Assembly: GCF_000337815.1 (NCBI RefSeq)
Contig: NZ_AOLN01000018.1
Coordinates: forward strand, 558,001 to 622,000
Direction of reading: 5' to 3'
DNA from: Haloferax mucosum ATCC BAA-1512
GTDB lineage: Archaea; Halobacteriota; Halobacteria; Halobacteriales; Haloferacaceae
Length of the DNA: 64,000 nucleotides
Position numbers and translations under genes: made by a program. The notes beneath the pieces are model-generated. The model had not been told where the DNA came from and searched no databases. It worked only from the letters and a program-made list of their open reading frames with translations. Positions 1-8,128 of this stretch are shown here, one piece after another. How positions within the stretch are numbered: position 1 is the first letter of the stretch; the number at the start of each line of letters is the position of its first letter.

Positions 1-128
1 ACCGAGCGTTCACCGTCGAACACGAGCCGGTGGACACCTCCGCTGAAGGAGTAGACGTTCCTCCGGCCGCAGGGACCGGCGATGCTTCCGACAGTACCGC
101 GGCGTCAGACCCTCAAACGACCGACTGA
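1..128 (+). CDS. C-terminal tail of an unidentified protein (partial)
   Basis: An open frame enters from the left edge and ends at a TGA at 126-128. The 41 visible residues are rich in Asp, Glu, Thr, Ser and Pro, as in a disordered haloarchaeal C-terminal tail. The body of the gene lies outside the window, so the product cannot be named. It sits 63 bp upstream of aroD on the same strand and could belong to the same transcript. Confidence 0.5.
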   Translation, partial: RAFTVEHEPVDTSAEGVDVPPAAGTGDASDSTAASDPQTTD

Positions 129-191
129 CGGCGACGACGCCTCAATTGCAGGCACGGACACCGATTTACTGCCGGAGACACAGAGACGGGT

Positions 192-887
192 ATGAACCTC
201 TCGTTCGACTCGTTCGTCCTCGCGGCGAGCACCGCGGACCTCGACGACGAACCCGCCGCCCGAGGCGTCGCGGACGCGGTCGAGTTCCGAATGGACCTCG
301 CGGCCGACCCGCTCGGCGCACTCGACGCGTACGACGGTGCGCTTCCGGTTCTCGCAACGAACCGTGCCGAATGGGAAGGCGGCGACGCCGACGGCGACGA
401 GGACGACCGCCTCGACGCGCTCGTTTCGGCCGCCGAAAACGACGCCGTCGCCGCGGTCGATATCGAACTCGAAAGCCTCCGTACCGAACGCGGCGGTGAC
501 GCCGCCGAGCGCGCTCGTGCCGCGGGCGCAACCGTCGTCGCGTCCGCGCACGACTTCGAGCAAACGCCCGCGCGGTCGGAACTGGTTCGTCTCCTACACG
601 ACGCGGCGACACTCGGCGATGTCGGGAAACTCGCCGTCACCGCCGAAACGCACGCCGACGCGCTCCGGGTGCTCGACGTGACGCGCGCCGCGACGGCGTG
701 GGACGACGCGGTAGCGACGATGGCGATGGGCGAGGCCGGACGACACACGCGGGCCGTCGCGCCGGTGTACGGTTCGAAAGTCGGCTACGCACCCGTCGAA
801 CCCGCTGACGCAACGGCTCCGGGGCAGTACGACGCGAAGACGCTCCGGTCGCTCGTCTCAAACCTGTCGCACAATCCAGACGTTTAA
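192..887 (+). CDS. aroD: type I 3-dehydroquinate dehydratase (AroD)
   Basis: This 231-residue cytoplasmic enzyme dehydrates 3-dehydroquinate to 3-dehydroshikimate, the third step of the shikimate pathway. The type I fold is recognisable from a substrate-binding Glu-Phe-Arg near residues 31-33, the general-base His120 in ASAHDFEQTP, and the Schiff-base Lys146 in VGKLAVTAET. It also has the MGEAGRHTR segment (179-187) and a conserved C-terminal part with GSKVGYAPVE and APGQYD. The length is normal for archaeal AroD. The start is ATG at 192. The next enzyme back in the pathway, AroB', is encoded about 0.6 kb away on the opposite strand, which supports the assignment. Confidence 0.93.
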   Translation: MNLSFDSFVLAASTADLDDEPAARGVADAVEFRMDLAADPLGALDAYDGALPVLATNRAEWEGGDADGDEDDRLDALVSAAENDAVAAVDIELESLRTERGGDAAERARAAGATVVASAHDFEQTPARSELVRLLHDAATLGDVGKLAVTAETHADALRVLDVTRAATAWDDAVATMAMGEAGRHTRAVAPVYGSKVGYAPVEPADATAPGQYDAKTLRSLVSNLSHNPDV

Positions 888-914
888 GAGTGCGGGCGAC
901 GACGCCAACGCACG

Positions 915-1331
915 ATGCCGGATGCTCGTCGTCGCGCGGTTGTCGCGGCCCTCGTCGGAGTCGTTGGTGCGTCTCTCGGAATCGCCGGTGCAGGGCACGT
1001 CTATCTCCGGGAGTGGCGACGCGCAATCGCGTGGTTCACGTTCGTACTCGGCGCCGTTCTCGTCCTCATTTCCCGGTCTGCCGCGCAGATATCGGTAGAA
1101 GCACTCACCACGGTCGAGTCGCTCAGTTCGCTCCCGAACGAAGTGACCATCCCTATCGTCGGTCTCCTGTTTCTCAGCGCGCTCGACGCGTACCGCGTCG
1201 GCATGCGGAGCCGCCGCTACAACGCCAACGGCAACCCTACCTGCCCGGTCTGCGGGGGCGAACTCGACCAGCAACTCGAATTCTGTCCTTGGTGTGCGAC
1301 CGAACTCGAATGGTTCACCGTCGAGGAGTAA
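915..1331 (+). CDS. membrane protein with C-terminal zinc ribbon
   Basis: A 138-residue protein with two or three predicted transmembrane segments (about 8-28, 37-54 and 76-91), the last ending in SALDAYRVG. A cytoplasmic zinc ribbon of two CPxC knuckles follows (CPVCGG near 113 and CPWC near 127). This architecture occurs in a haloarchaeal zinc-ribbon membrane family that I associate with DUF7575. The gene starts 27 bp after aroD on the same strand, so co-transcription is likely. The function is unknown. The ribbon could bind a partner protein or nucleic acid, but nothing in the sequence identifies it. Confidence 0.75.
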   Translation: MPDARRRAVVAALVGVVGASLGIAGAGHVYLREWRRAIAWFTFVLGAVLVLISRSAAQISVEALTTVESLSSLPNEVTIPIVGLLFLSALDAYRVGMRSRRYNANGNPTCPVCGGELDQQLEFCPWCATELEWFTVEE

Positions 1332-1451
1332 ACTACATTCCAGCCGTTTCACGCGGCAGAACGAGTCGAAAGCCAGCGCTCGAACGCGTTACCCCCGAAG
1401 TATTCGACAACTCCGAAGTGTTCGACAATCCAACCGGGAGCGCGGGCGACG

Positions 1452-2627
1452 CTACTTTTCGATGATGCTCTCTTCGACCGCTTCGCCGAAGTGCCGCGCG
1501 GTATCTTCGTAGTAGATGAGCATCTCGTCGCCGGGTTCGAGGTCGGTGACGGCGGTTCGGCCATCACGGGTGTGGACCTTGATGGTCTCGGCGTTCTGTA
1601 GGAGCGTCGTTACCTTGTCGCCGTCGTAGTCGGCGGAGACGCGGAACATCGGTCGCTTTTCGATTTTGACGCGGCCGACGATGGCGTCGCGGGTTCGGCC
1701 GTTCGTATCGACGAGTTGCACTTGGTCGCCGCTTTCGAGTTCCGAGAGGTAGGTCGTCCCACCGTCGGGAGTCCGCGCGTAGGCGTGGACCGCGCCCGCG
1801 TTGACCCTGAAAGGACGCGACGCGACGTAGGGAGACTCGGCGGTTTCGGCGTGGACGAAAAAGAGACCGCGAGACATCGACCCGACGAGCATCCCCTCGT
1901 CGTGGTCCATAATCGACCCGGTATCGACGCAGACGCGGTCGGCCATCCCCGTCCGTTCGACTTCTTGGACTTCTGCCCACACGAGGTCGAGCGATTCGCG
2001 CTCGGCTTCGTCTCGGATTTCGACGGTCCTGCGAATCTCGTCTGGGTCGTCGCTGTCGAGGAGAACGCCGTCAGAGCCGATTTCGAGCGTTTCGAACGCG
2101 GCTTTGGCTTCTTCGGCGCTCGTCACGCCGGCGATGAGGTCGGTCTCCTCGCCGATGCGGGCGATGAGGTTCTCCAGCGGGATGATAGTCCAATCCTCGC
2201 CGACGACGATGGTGTGGTCGCCGTCGCGGGCGGCCTCTTCGGCGAACGCCTCGTAGTCCTTGCTCAAGATGCGGACGTACGACCCGTTCGTGTGGTCGTC
2301 GCCGCGACGGAGCGTAGTCAAGTCGGCGGACCCAGAGAGATCCGATGGAAGGTCAACGGTGGCGTCGCCTTCGCCGTCTTTCCCGACGATGTAGGCGTCT
2401 GCGAGCGCCGCCGCGCCGTCGTCATCCTCTGCTTCCATCACGTGGACATCGGCACCGCTTCGAAACGCGGCAATCTTGACGTCACCGAGTTCGCGCACCC
2501 GTTCGACGTCGTCCTCGTCAACGAGAACCCAGTCGATACCGGCTTCGAGACCCGACGTGATACGTCGCTTCCGCGTCTCCCAGTCGCCGACCGTGTCGTC
2601 GGCTTTGAGCCAGACGCTTCGTGTCAT
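1452..2627 (-). CDS. aroB: 3-dehydroquinate synthase II (archaeal AroB')
   Basis: This 391-residue enzyme converts 2-amino-3,7-dideoxy-D-threo-hept-6-ulosonate to 3-dehydroquinate in the archaeal replacement for the DAHP/AroB route. The N-terminus TRSVWLKADDTVGDWETRK is typical of the family. So are MSRGLFFVHAETAESPYVA and FRVNAGAVHAYA in the middle, and the C-terminal half with GDQVQLVDTNGRTRDAIVGR and GDEMLIYYEDTARHFG. I chose the ATG at 2627 over an in-frame ATG at 2639 because family members begin MTRSVW. Its partner enzyme, ADTH synthase, is encoded at 8645-9445. The intervening 6 kb is an accessory island. Confidence 0.93.
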   Translation of the reverse strand: MTRSVWLKADDTVGDWETRKRRITSGLEAGIDWVLVDEDDVERVRELGDVKIAAFRSGADVHVMEAEDDDGAAALADAYIVGKDGEGDATVDLPSDLSGSADLTTLRRGDDHTNGSYVRILSKDYEAFAEEAARDGDHTIVVGEDWTIIPLENLIARIGEETDLIAGVTSAEEAKAAFETLEIGSDGVLLDSDDPDEIRRTVEIRDEAERESLDLVWAEVQEVERTGMADRVCVDTGSIMDHDEGMLVGSMSRGLFFVHAETAESPYVASRPFRVNAGAVHAYARTPDGGTTYLSELESGDQVQLVDTNGRTRDAIVGRVKIEKRPMFRVSADYDGDKVTTLLQNAETIKVHTRDGRTAVTDLEPGDEMLIYYEDTARHFGEAVEESIIEK

Positions 2628-3791
2628 TATCGACTGCACTCGGTGGTCAGGCTTGAACGTGGCGAATGAATCAACGGACTGCGGGCGAAAGAGCCGAACC
2701 TGCGTTCGAATCGAGAATGTCGATTTTGTATCGTAGTATGCGATTTATCGAATCAGTATGGCACAAATAGAGGTTCGGGCGGGCGGCTGAGCGCGGTACA
2801 TCTGGAAAGCGACGCTGGCACGCGGGACAGCCATCAAGACCACGGTAGAGCGTATCGAGGTGCGATGCAGAACCGGTCCGGTCCAGTCCGTTCGGTACCT
2901 TCTCTATCGCAAGAGTGACCCACGGTTGTCGAGTTCCGCCCACCCCGTTCGTCAGGTGGGGGGTTCCGCGGCCTCGGTAGCGCCCACGCAGAACGATAAA
3001 CGACGCCCGGCCGATGGTTCGTGAGCACCGCGATTCAGTACGCAACTCGGGGGTTCACACCCGGACGAGGCCGTTCCGCGTTGGCAGTGATTCGTACGAA
3101 GTGACTCCGTAATTCGGTAACAACCCTCTCCATCGTACGGGTTCCTCGGTTTCAGAGCGTGTTACTTCTCTGCGTGACGGTCGGCGATCCACCGAACAGT
3201 GCCGATGGAGCACAACACGATGGCGTACACACTCGTCGAGACCCCATCGACGAACCCAAGATAGTCCGCACCCGCGACCAAGATGACCATCACGCCGACG
3301 AGTTACATCCCTCTCCCGAGGGGAGCCTCAGAGACTAGACGCTCGACACTGAGTGACATCAGGCTCTCGTATTCGACACATGTTCTTTAATCCTCATTTC
3401 GAGTGGGCGTCGTGGATATCTCGCTACGGTATCCGACAACGACTTGTCTCGAACCAGAAGGTGCTCTTTGTCCCACGACCCAGATTCGACCCCATTTTGG
3501 GACGAGCGCCAACGGACGCTCTGATCGAGTTCAACGGCATACAACCGGCGTCAGGACCTCAAAAGGGGTTTCTTGAGAAGTACAGGTTCCCAACCAGTCC
3601 GTGAAGTAAATCACATACCGCGATATAGAATACCAAGATCAGGCTACTCACAGTTTCGGAGGATAGACTATTTTCGCATGTTTTCGGGACTTATCGTGGA
3701 TTGAATGACCCACATTAGTGGGGTGTCAACTATCTCTCTTGGAGATATGCCATCAAATGCGCGAAAACAGCCTAAAATTCGACCTCTCGTA
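2628..3791. other. intergenic flank of the accessory island
   Basis: No convincing intact gene is visible. The part next to AroB' contains an AT-rich promoter-like stretch around 2738-2756 (minus-strand ATTCGATAAATCGC). Short open frames on both strands lack start signals or recognisable motifs. One minus-strand frame near 2671-3045 contains CPACQ and YLCHTDS, which could be a decayed zinc finger, but it has arginine-rich shadow-like composition. Composition shifts to more AT towards 3600, approaching the insertion sequence. Confidence 0.5.
3162..3299 (-). pseudogene. possible remnant of a two-segment membrane protein
   Basis: The minus strand reads about 45 residues ending at a TAA at 3162-3164. 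They contain two hydrophobic stretches (VGVMVILVAGADYLGFV and YAIVLCSIGTVRWIA) and a charged tail ADRHAEK. An in-frame stop lies immediately upstream, and no ribosome binding site or promoter is evident. The amino-acid pattern looks protein-like, but it may only be a fragment of a small haloarchaeal membrane protein, or chance. No family could be recognised. Confidence 0.25.
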
Positions 3792-5495
3792 GAGTGTGGC
3801 CACTCACGATAAGCGACCTGAGTCGGCGTTAAGCGTTAATCTGGCGGAATCAGTGCTGAACAGACCAACTCGACACACTCGCCAGCCGTCAGAATCGGGG
3901 CGTAGTCCATCTTCCCACCGACACCCGCCTTCAACAGGAAATCAGTGAGCCGCCAGATGTTGTGCAGCAACACTGCGAACACGAAATAGAACAGCCGTAC
4001 GCGGTAATCCTTGGACGAGGTCTTCGCCAAAAAGTCGTTCTTGATGCTCTTGTATTCGTTCTCGATCTGCCAGCGGCGGCTGTAGTGGCGGCAGAACGTT
4101 TCAGCTTCCTTGGGGTCGACTGAGAGGTTCGTCGCAAAGACCGCTGTTCCCTCTCCTTTTGTTGAGGGAACGACAGAAACTGCATCGCGTGCGAGCCCTG
4201 CTCGACGTGGACAGATGCCGATTCAACAGCTACCTCCTGCCCATTTTCATCCATCGTCTCGATAGCCTCTCGCTCATCACCGTGGATGCGTTTGGGGATT
4301 AGATAGTTCACACCGAGGTTCGAGAGCGTTTGATACACCGCTTTCGAGTCAAACTCTCGGTCACACAGCACCATCTCAATCGGGACGTGCTCCTGTGCGC
4401 GTCGAACGAGTCGTCGGACTACGCGATGAATCCGATTCGGCGGATTCTGGTCCCACGAGGAACTCTCACGAACGGGTTCGATGGCGAGAATCAACGGAAT
4501 ATTCCAGCCGACAATTGAGAGTGTGGCGAATTTAAACGCTCTTCCATCGCCGTCCTTCGTCCCGCTGACCATCGGCATTCCTTCCACGTCACCAAAGTAG
4601 CGAACAGTCGTGATGTCAATCGCTACGGTAACTGGACGGCGAAACGAGGACTCCGATTGAATCACCGAGAGGAGTCGTTCTGTCGCCTGCTGAAATCCTT
4701 CAAGTAATCTCTCCGGGTCAAATTGTTTGACTGCGCGGAGGTGCGTGTCTCCGTGGGGACCGTATTCTTTTCCTCGACGGAATTTGAACCGAGCCGCGCC
4801 TTGCGGAGTGCCGCAACCGACCATTCCAATGAACGTCTGAAGCTCGAAGAATCGCGTATCTTCGTACGTCGCGTTGTGAGCTCTCTCAGAGTCGAACGGA
4901 CCGAAGCCGTGCTCACGAGCGAGACGGGTTGTACGGCAGATTTCTTCGTTAGAAAATTCGGTAGTGTTCTCAGCCGGGTCAGTAGCCTCTTCTGATGATT
5001 GCTTGACTTCCTCTAGTGGCCGGACTTCGGGAACTGAGAGGTTCTCGTTGTGGATCTCCTTGACTAAGCAGTGTGCACTGGCAGTGACATACCCACGAAC
5101 ATCGTCGTCGAAGCGATTGCGCCACGTTCGAGAGATGACTGACTCATTGGGGACTCGGTCGAGACCGAATACGTCGGCAAGTTCTGGATGGTGCGTGAGA
5201 GATCGGTAGCTGTCTCCAGTGACTTCCAAATAGATGAAGAGCTTGAGCATTCCGTGGAATGAGTACGGGGCGGGATGCCACTCTGGGTAGTCGTCTTCGA
5301 GCGTTTCGATCTGGAGCTTAAGATTGGTAAGCGCATCGCAGAACGCTGTCCCCTCACGGAGGTGTTTGCGGAGTTCGAGAGCAGCGACAAATGCGTCGGT
5401 TAGTCGGCGGCCACGCTGTTCCATCAGATAGTCTTGTCAGCGGATACTCAACAACGTTGATGACTTTTTCTCCTTGGTAGTGACTCGCCACATTC
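3792..5495 (-). mobile_element. IS4-type insertion sequence with imperfect terminal inverted repeats
   Basis: A single transposase gene fills this 1.7 kb element. The left end reads GAGTGTGGCCACTCACGA at 3792. The right end, read inward on the minus strand from 5495, is GAATGTGGCGAGTCACTA. They match at 14 of 18 positions, as expected of terminal inverted repeats. No clear target-site duplication is seen in the flanks (…TCTCGTA on the left, AAAATTGG on the right), so the exact ends are uncertain by a few bases. A separate 9-bp inverted match, CTTATCGTG at 3689 against CACGATAAG at 3804, lies just outside and inside the left end. Confidence 0.75.
3836..5424 (-). pseudogene. IS4-family DDE transposase with one frameshift
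   Basis: The frame from the ATG at 5424 encodes a DDE transposase. Catalytic Asp residues are visible at about 270 (VAIDITTVRYFGD) and 355 (MVLCDREFDSK). At about 4194-4200 the frame is lost. Reading on in the other frame from GLARDAVSVVPSTKGEG restores the family sequence to the stop at 3836. That part includes YSRRWQIENEYKSIK, a perfect IS4 Y-x2-R-x3-E-x6-K signature holding the catalytic Glu. A single-base deletion near the GGG/CTCG run explains this. The repaired protein would be 529 residues. A programmed frameshift is possible, but the element has no second copy here to compare. Confidence 0.85.
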
Positions 5496-5518
5496 AAAAT
5501 TGGAGTCAAACAACTCAG

Positions 5519-6096
5519 CTATCGAGACACTGGAGCGTCAGGGACCGTCTGTAGATATTGGTCAGGATTTTCGTGGAAGCAATCTCCAACGACTACGGCA
5601 TCGGCACCAGCGTCAAGAATTTCCTCGGTCTGTTGCTGGCTCTTGATACCTCCACCGTAGAGAAGAATTGTGTCATCAAGATATTTTGCCGCTGCTTTCA
5701 CGTCTTCGGGGCCACCATACGTTCCGGAGTACTCGATGTAGAATATCGGAAATCCATAGAAGGATTCAGTTGCTAGTGCGGCACCTGCGACCTGATCAGG
5801 TGTGTATAGTGTCTCAACACCAGACTCATCGGCTGCTTTTGAGTCGAGATTTTGAACGACGTACCCCTCACCCAATATCTTATCTGAGATTTTGGCAATA
5901 GCATCGCGACCTCTAGACGCAATCAAGTCGCCTACAAGTGGAAGCCCAGCACCGAATACTTCTTGAGGCTTACTCCCGACCTCTGTGAAGAAATCCACGT
6001 GTTTTGCAACGAAGTTGTCGCGGTCTCCGTTGTAGACTGCTGGTACGGAAAGAACGTCTACAGCATCTATCGTCTCAGTAGAAACATGACTTGAGT
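5519..6096 (-). pseudogene. geranylgeranylglyceryl phosphate synthase-like gene, C-terminal part
   Basis: This fragment encodes the C-terminal 190 or so residues of a PcrB/GGGP-synthase TIM barrel, the enzyme that attaches geranylgeranyl diphosphate to glycerol-1-phosphate in archaeal lipid synthesis. Recognisable parts are VPAVYNGDRDN, YIEYSGTYGG and the phosphate-binding YGGGIKSQQQ and GADAVVVGD. A GTG at 5998 could start a short frame, but homologous sequence continues in frame without a start up to 6096. There it meets the inserted unit at 6097. The missing N-terminus is found intact at 7619-7828 on the same strand. It is probably a second paralogue of the housekeeping enzyme. The local DNA is AT-richer than the core genes. 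Confidence 0.85.
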
Positions 6097-6235
6097 GGCA
6101 CTGTCTAGTTAAGCCAGTTTGAGGAACGAGCAGGTCGTTGAGTTAGTTTGGGATGAAGCTTTCGGCATAGGCATCAACGGCTTCCCGCTCCATCTCCCAA
6201 GTTCTAGCGGTCGAAACCGAAACTGTCTAGTGATT
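6097..6235. repeat. left IS-derived end of the halocin unit
   Basis: The segment starts with the terminal repeat GGCACTGTCTAGTTAAG. A second half-copy, AACTGTCTAGTGATTC, lies at 6221-6236 in the same orientation. The minus strand between them reads TWEMEREAVDAYAESFIPN then a stop, which could be the extreme C-terminus of a lost transposase. No catalytic region remains. I read it as the decayed remnant of an insertion sequence whose outer end still defines the unit. Confidence 0.55.
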
Positions 6236-6253
6236 CACCAGAGCCGAACATAC

Positions 6254-7227
6254 TTAGATATCGACTTCACAGTTCTTGACGATGTAAGAACAATTTCCAG
6301 AGACAGCTACTAACGCGGCTTCCGGAGCACAAATCGCTAGCAATGCAACTGCACACCCAGGTGCAACTGGTCCCGTGATAGAACATGTAAGGAGCCCTGG
6401 TGTACATCCCAAGAAACCCCCCATTATATCGGCAACACAAAACCCAGCCCTTTTCTCACATTTGGTGGCTAAAATCGAGAAGCCACCATTATTGCCAATT
6501 GTACCTTCTTCCGTGATCGCTGTTCGAGAACCGTTAATGCGGGAATAGCGGCGATCATGAACGACTATATATCTTCGTTCTGGACTTCCCGTTGACTCGT
6601 CTGGAAGTGAGTGGTCGACGTCAATACTCAGTTTACTACTCTTGGCTTTCATCAATTCTCGGATGTCTTGCTTTTCGGAGTCTGTAGGCTTCCGAGAGAA
6701 TTTAACGCCAGATGTTTTCTGGGAAGTCGTGAGGTGCCCATTTGTGCCAGTCGGCCATTGACCAGCAGTTTCGATTTTAGCAATGGTAGATCGATGGAGA
6801 GCGTCTCGATTAAGTCTAATAACGGCCCTGATTATCTCATTTTTATAACGAATGATCTTGAGTTCGCCTACGCCACTTGGGACGGTAATATATTCTCCAA
6901 ATTTAGTCCCATCAATAAGCTGAATGAATTTCTTCGCGTTATCTTTTTTGACGGTTGTGTTTTTCAGATATCCAAGAATGTTGGATGGGAGTTCACTAGT
7001 CAAAACAACCTCCAGTTCCTGAGTCGTGAGCTCTACCCTTTTAGTTTGTAGTTGTGACTGCGTCTCAGGTTGGCCCTTTGCAGCCGCAGTACCACTAAGA
7101 CCAATCGCACTCGAAAGTGCGGCTGTGGTAGTATGTTTTAATATGTCTCTCCGATTGAACTTCGATGAGTTGGTACTCTGCGATTCTAGATCTAACCAGA
7201 CGTGTCATCGGTGCGAACTTTATCCAC
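6254..7227 (-). pseudogene. halocin C8-like antimicrobial precursor, frameshifted in the signal region
   Basis: The frame encodes a Tat signal (FNRRDILKHTTTAALSSAIG), a hydrophilic pro-region of about 190 residues, and a C-terminal hydrophobic domain of about 70 residues with eight Cys (CEKRAGFC, FLGC, LLTC, PGC, LAIC, GNC, KNC). This layout matches halocin C8 precursors: Tat-exported, with the N-terminal part acting as immunity protein and the C-terminus released as a Cys-rich bacteriocin. No start codon lies in the Tat frame; the first is a TTG at 7003, after the signal. A GTG at 7227 reads DKVRTDDTSG and joins LDLESQS if one T is restored near 7194. A single deletion therefore inactivated it, or a slipping T run switches it. 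Restored length is about 324 residues. Confidence 0.7.
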
Positions 7228-7330
7228 ACATCACATAACTAATGTCTATTTGATAACTGTTTTGGATCCATTTAATCTCTGTACCAAATCGGAACTTATT
7301 AATGATTTCGCATTTAATTACTGTCATCAA

Positions 7331-7549
7331 ATGACACTCAATGAATACCTGAAAGAACGGCCGTTATTAGGTGGTATCCCTGTTGTGTTCATGATTGGGG
7401 TAGGTATGTTGGTTTGGATGAAAATCCTCCAACCTGGGAAACCGTTACTAAATATATTATTCGGGTTGGATTTTTTACTAATATTCTCAATATTTGGCAC
7501 TCTCAGTTACTGTGGATACGTGGCGGCATCTGGGGCACTGTCTAGTTAG
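7331..7549 (+). CDS. small two-segment membrane protein, divergent from the halocin-like gene
   Basis: A 72-residue protein starting MTLNEYLKERP, with two hydrophobic helices (about 12-28 and 38-62) and a short loop KILQPGKP. It is transcribed away from the halocin-like gene across an AT-rich shared promoter region. Its last residues, GALSS, and its TAG stop come from the terminal repeat of the adjoining 85-bp element, so the original C-terminus may have been longer. Small membrane proteins next to bacteriocin genes often give immunity or help export. That role is suggested only by position. No family could be recognised. Confidence 0.55.
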   Translation: MTLNEYLKERPLLGGIPVVFMIGVGMLVWMKILQPGKPLLNILFGLDFLLIFSIFGTLSYCGYVAASGALSS

Positions 7550-7618
7550 TGACCTCCTCAACCGGCGTTTGTTCAAGCGCTTGATGCGGTCGGTGAAAGT
7601 TACTAACTAGACAGTGTC
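7534..7618. repeat. 85-bp MITE-like element with inverted ends
   Basis: The element opens with GGCACTGTCTAGTTAGT (7534-7550) and closes with the inverted copy at 7602-7618, giving 16 of 17 matching positions. The 51 bp between them encode nothing recognisable. It looks like an internally deleted insertion sequence. Its outer end forms the right boundary of the halocin-carrying unit. Confidence 0.7.
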
Positions 7619-7828
7619 ACTTGAGCTATATGGCTCTTGAAACAGACACAAGTCCGGAAATTGAGCTCGGATTTGTGTGATCACATCAAGAGAATTCTCT
7701 TGTGTTACACCATCGGATCCACCGATGATGACTAAATCCGTGTGTGCAAGGATGTCCAATTTTTCGGGTAAATCCTCCGCTGGATCAACCTTCGTGATAT
7801 GAGTGATTTCGTTCCAATCGATAGACAT
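7619..7828 (-). pseudogene. geranylgeranylglyceryl phosphate synthase-like gene, N-terminal part
   Basis: The ATG at 7828 begins MSIDWNEITHITKVDP, with the ITKVDP motif of the GGGP-synthase family at residues 10-15. It continues through IIGGSDGVTQEN to LFQEPYSSS at residue 70. There the reading frame enters the terminal repeat of the inserted unit and stops three codons later at 7607. The rest of the gene lies at 5519-6096. Together the two parts give about 259 residues, close to the family's usual 230-255. The native reaction makes the first ether bond of archaeal membrane lipids. As split here, the gene cannot encode a working enzyme. Confidence 0.85.
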
Positions 7829-8128
7829 TATATTCGAGCATCAGTCTAATCCACTATGATTCCTACGATAGGCCAAGATCACCTTTTGGTTAGCTAATTC
7901 TCTCCCAACTTCCTTGGAAATAAGCCACGCAACACGTCCATCCTCCGAAGTTGTGGGCTACTGAACAGCGTTTGTGAGCGAACCCGGTAAGAAAACAGTG
8001 CGAGCGGGAACGTCCTGCGAGTGGCTGAAAGCTTGCTCACAGGGACGAATGGGCCGACGACCGAACGAGAGGCGAGATGTGGAGTGTCAGCCGGTGCGGC
8101 GGGCGGGCGCGTACCATCTCTCGTTTCG
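7829..8128. other. intergenic right flank of the island
   Basis: The first 80 bases are AT-rich and probably contain the promoter of the split lipid-synthase gene. Composition returns to the GC-rich chromosomal average by about 7960. A minus-strand open frame (7894-8175) has no recognisable motif and overlaps the end of ogt, so I did not call it. I see no RNA gene here. Confidence 0.5.

Larger units (their letters stand above)
6097..7618. mobile_element. composite-transposon-like unit carrying a halocin-like gene
   Basis: The unit begins GGCACTGTCTAGTTAAG at 6097. It ends at 7618 with the inverted sequence, whose reverse complement is GACACTGTCTAGTTAGT. It is flanked by ACTTGAGT (6089-6096) and ACTTGAGC (7619-7626), an 8-bp target duplication with one mismatch. 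Removing the unit plus one repeat rejoins the lipid-synthase gene in frame, as EPYSSS followed by HVSTETIDAVDV. It contains a halocin C8-like gene and a divergent small membrane-protein gene between IS-derived ends, but no transposase. An 8-bp duplication fits the IS6 family, but that family assignment is inference. Confidence 0.8.

Noticed and set aside
2671-3045. Minus-strand open frame with CPACQ and CHTDS (possible zinc finger)
   Set aside because: The rest of the frame is arginine-rich and repeats shadow-like composition, with no start signal. I could not separate it from chance in GC-rich DNA.
3353-3604. Open frames on both strands before the insertion sequence
   Set aside because: Neither translation shows a motif, a hydrophobic pattern or a plausible start context.
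3687-3812. Left IS boundary at the 9-bp CTTATCGTG/CACGATAAG inverted match
   Set aside because: The outer copy has no counterpart at the right end of the element, whereas the GAGTGTGGC repeat does.
6119-6313. Plus-strand frame inside the left IS remnant
   Set aside because: It overlaps the halocin-like gene in antisense and resembles nothing. The minus-strand reading of the remnant is more likely.
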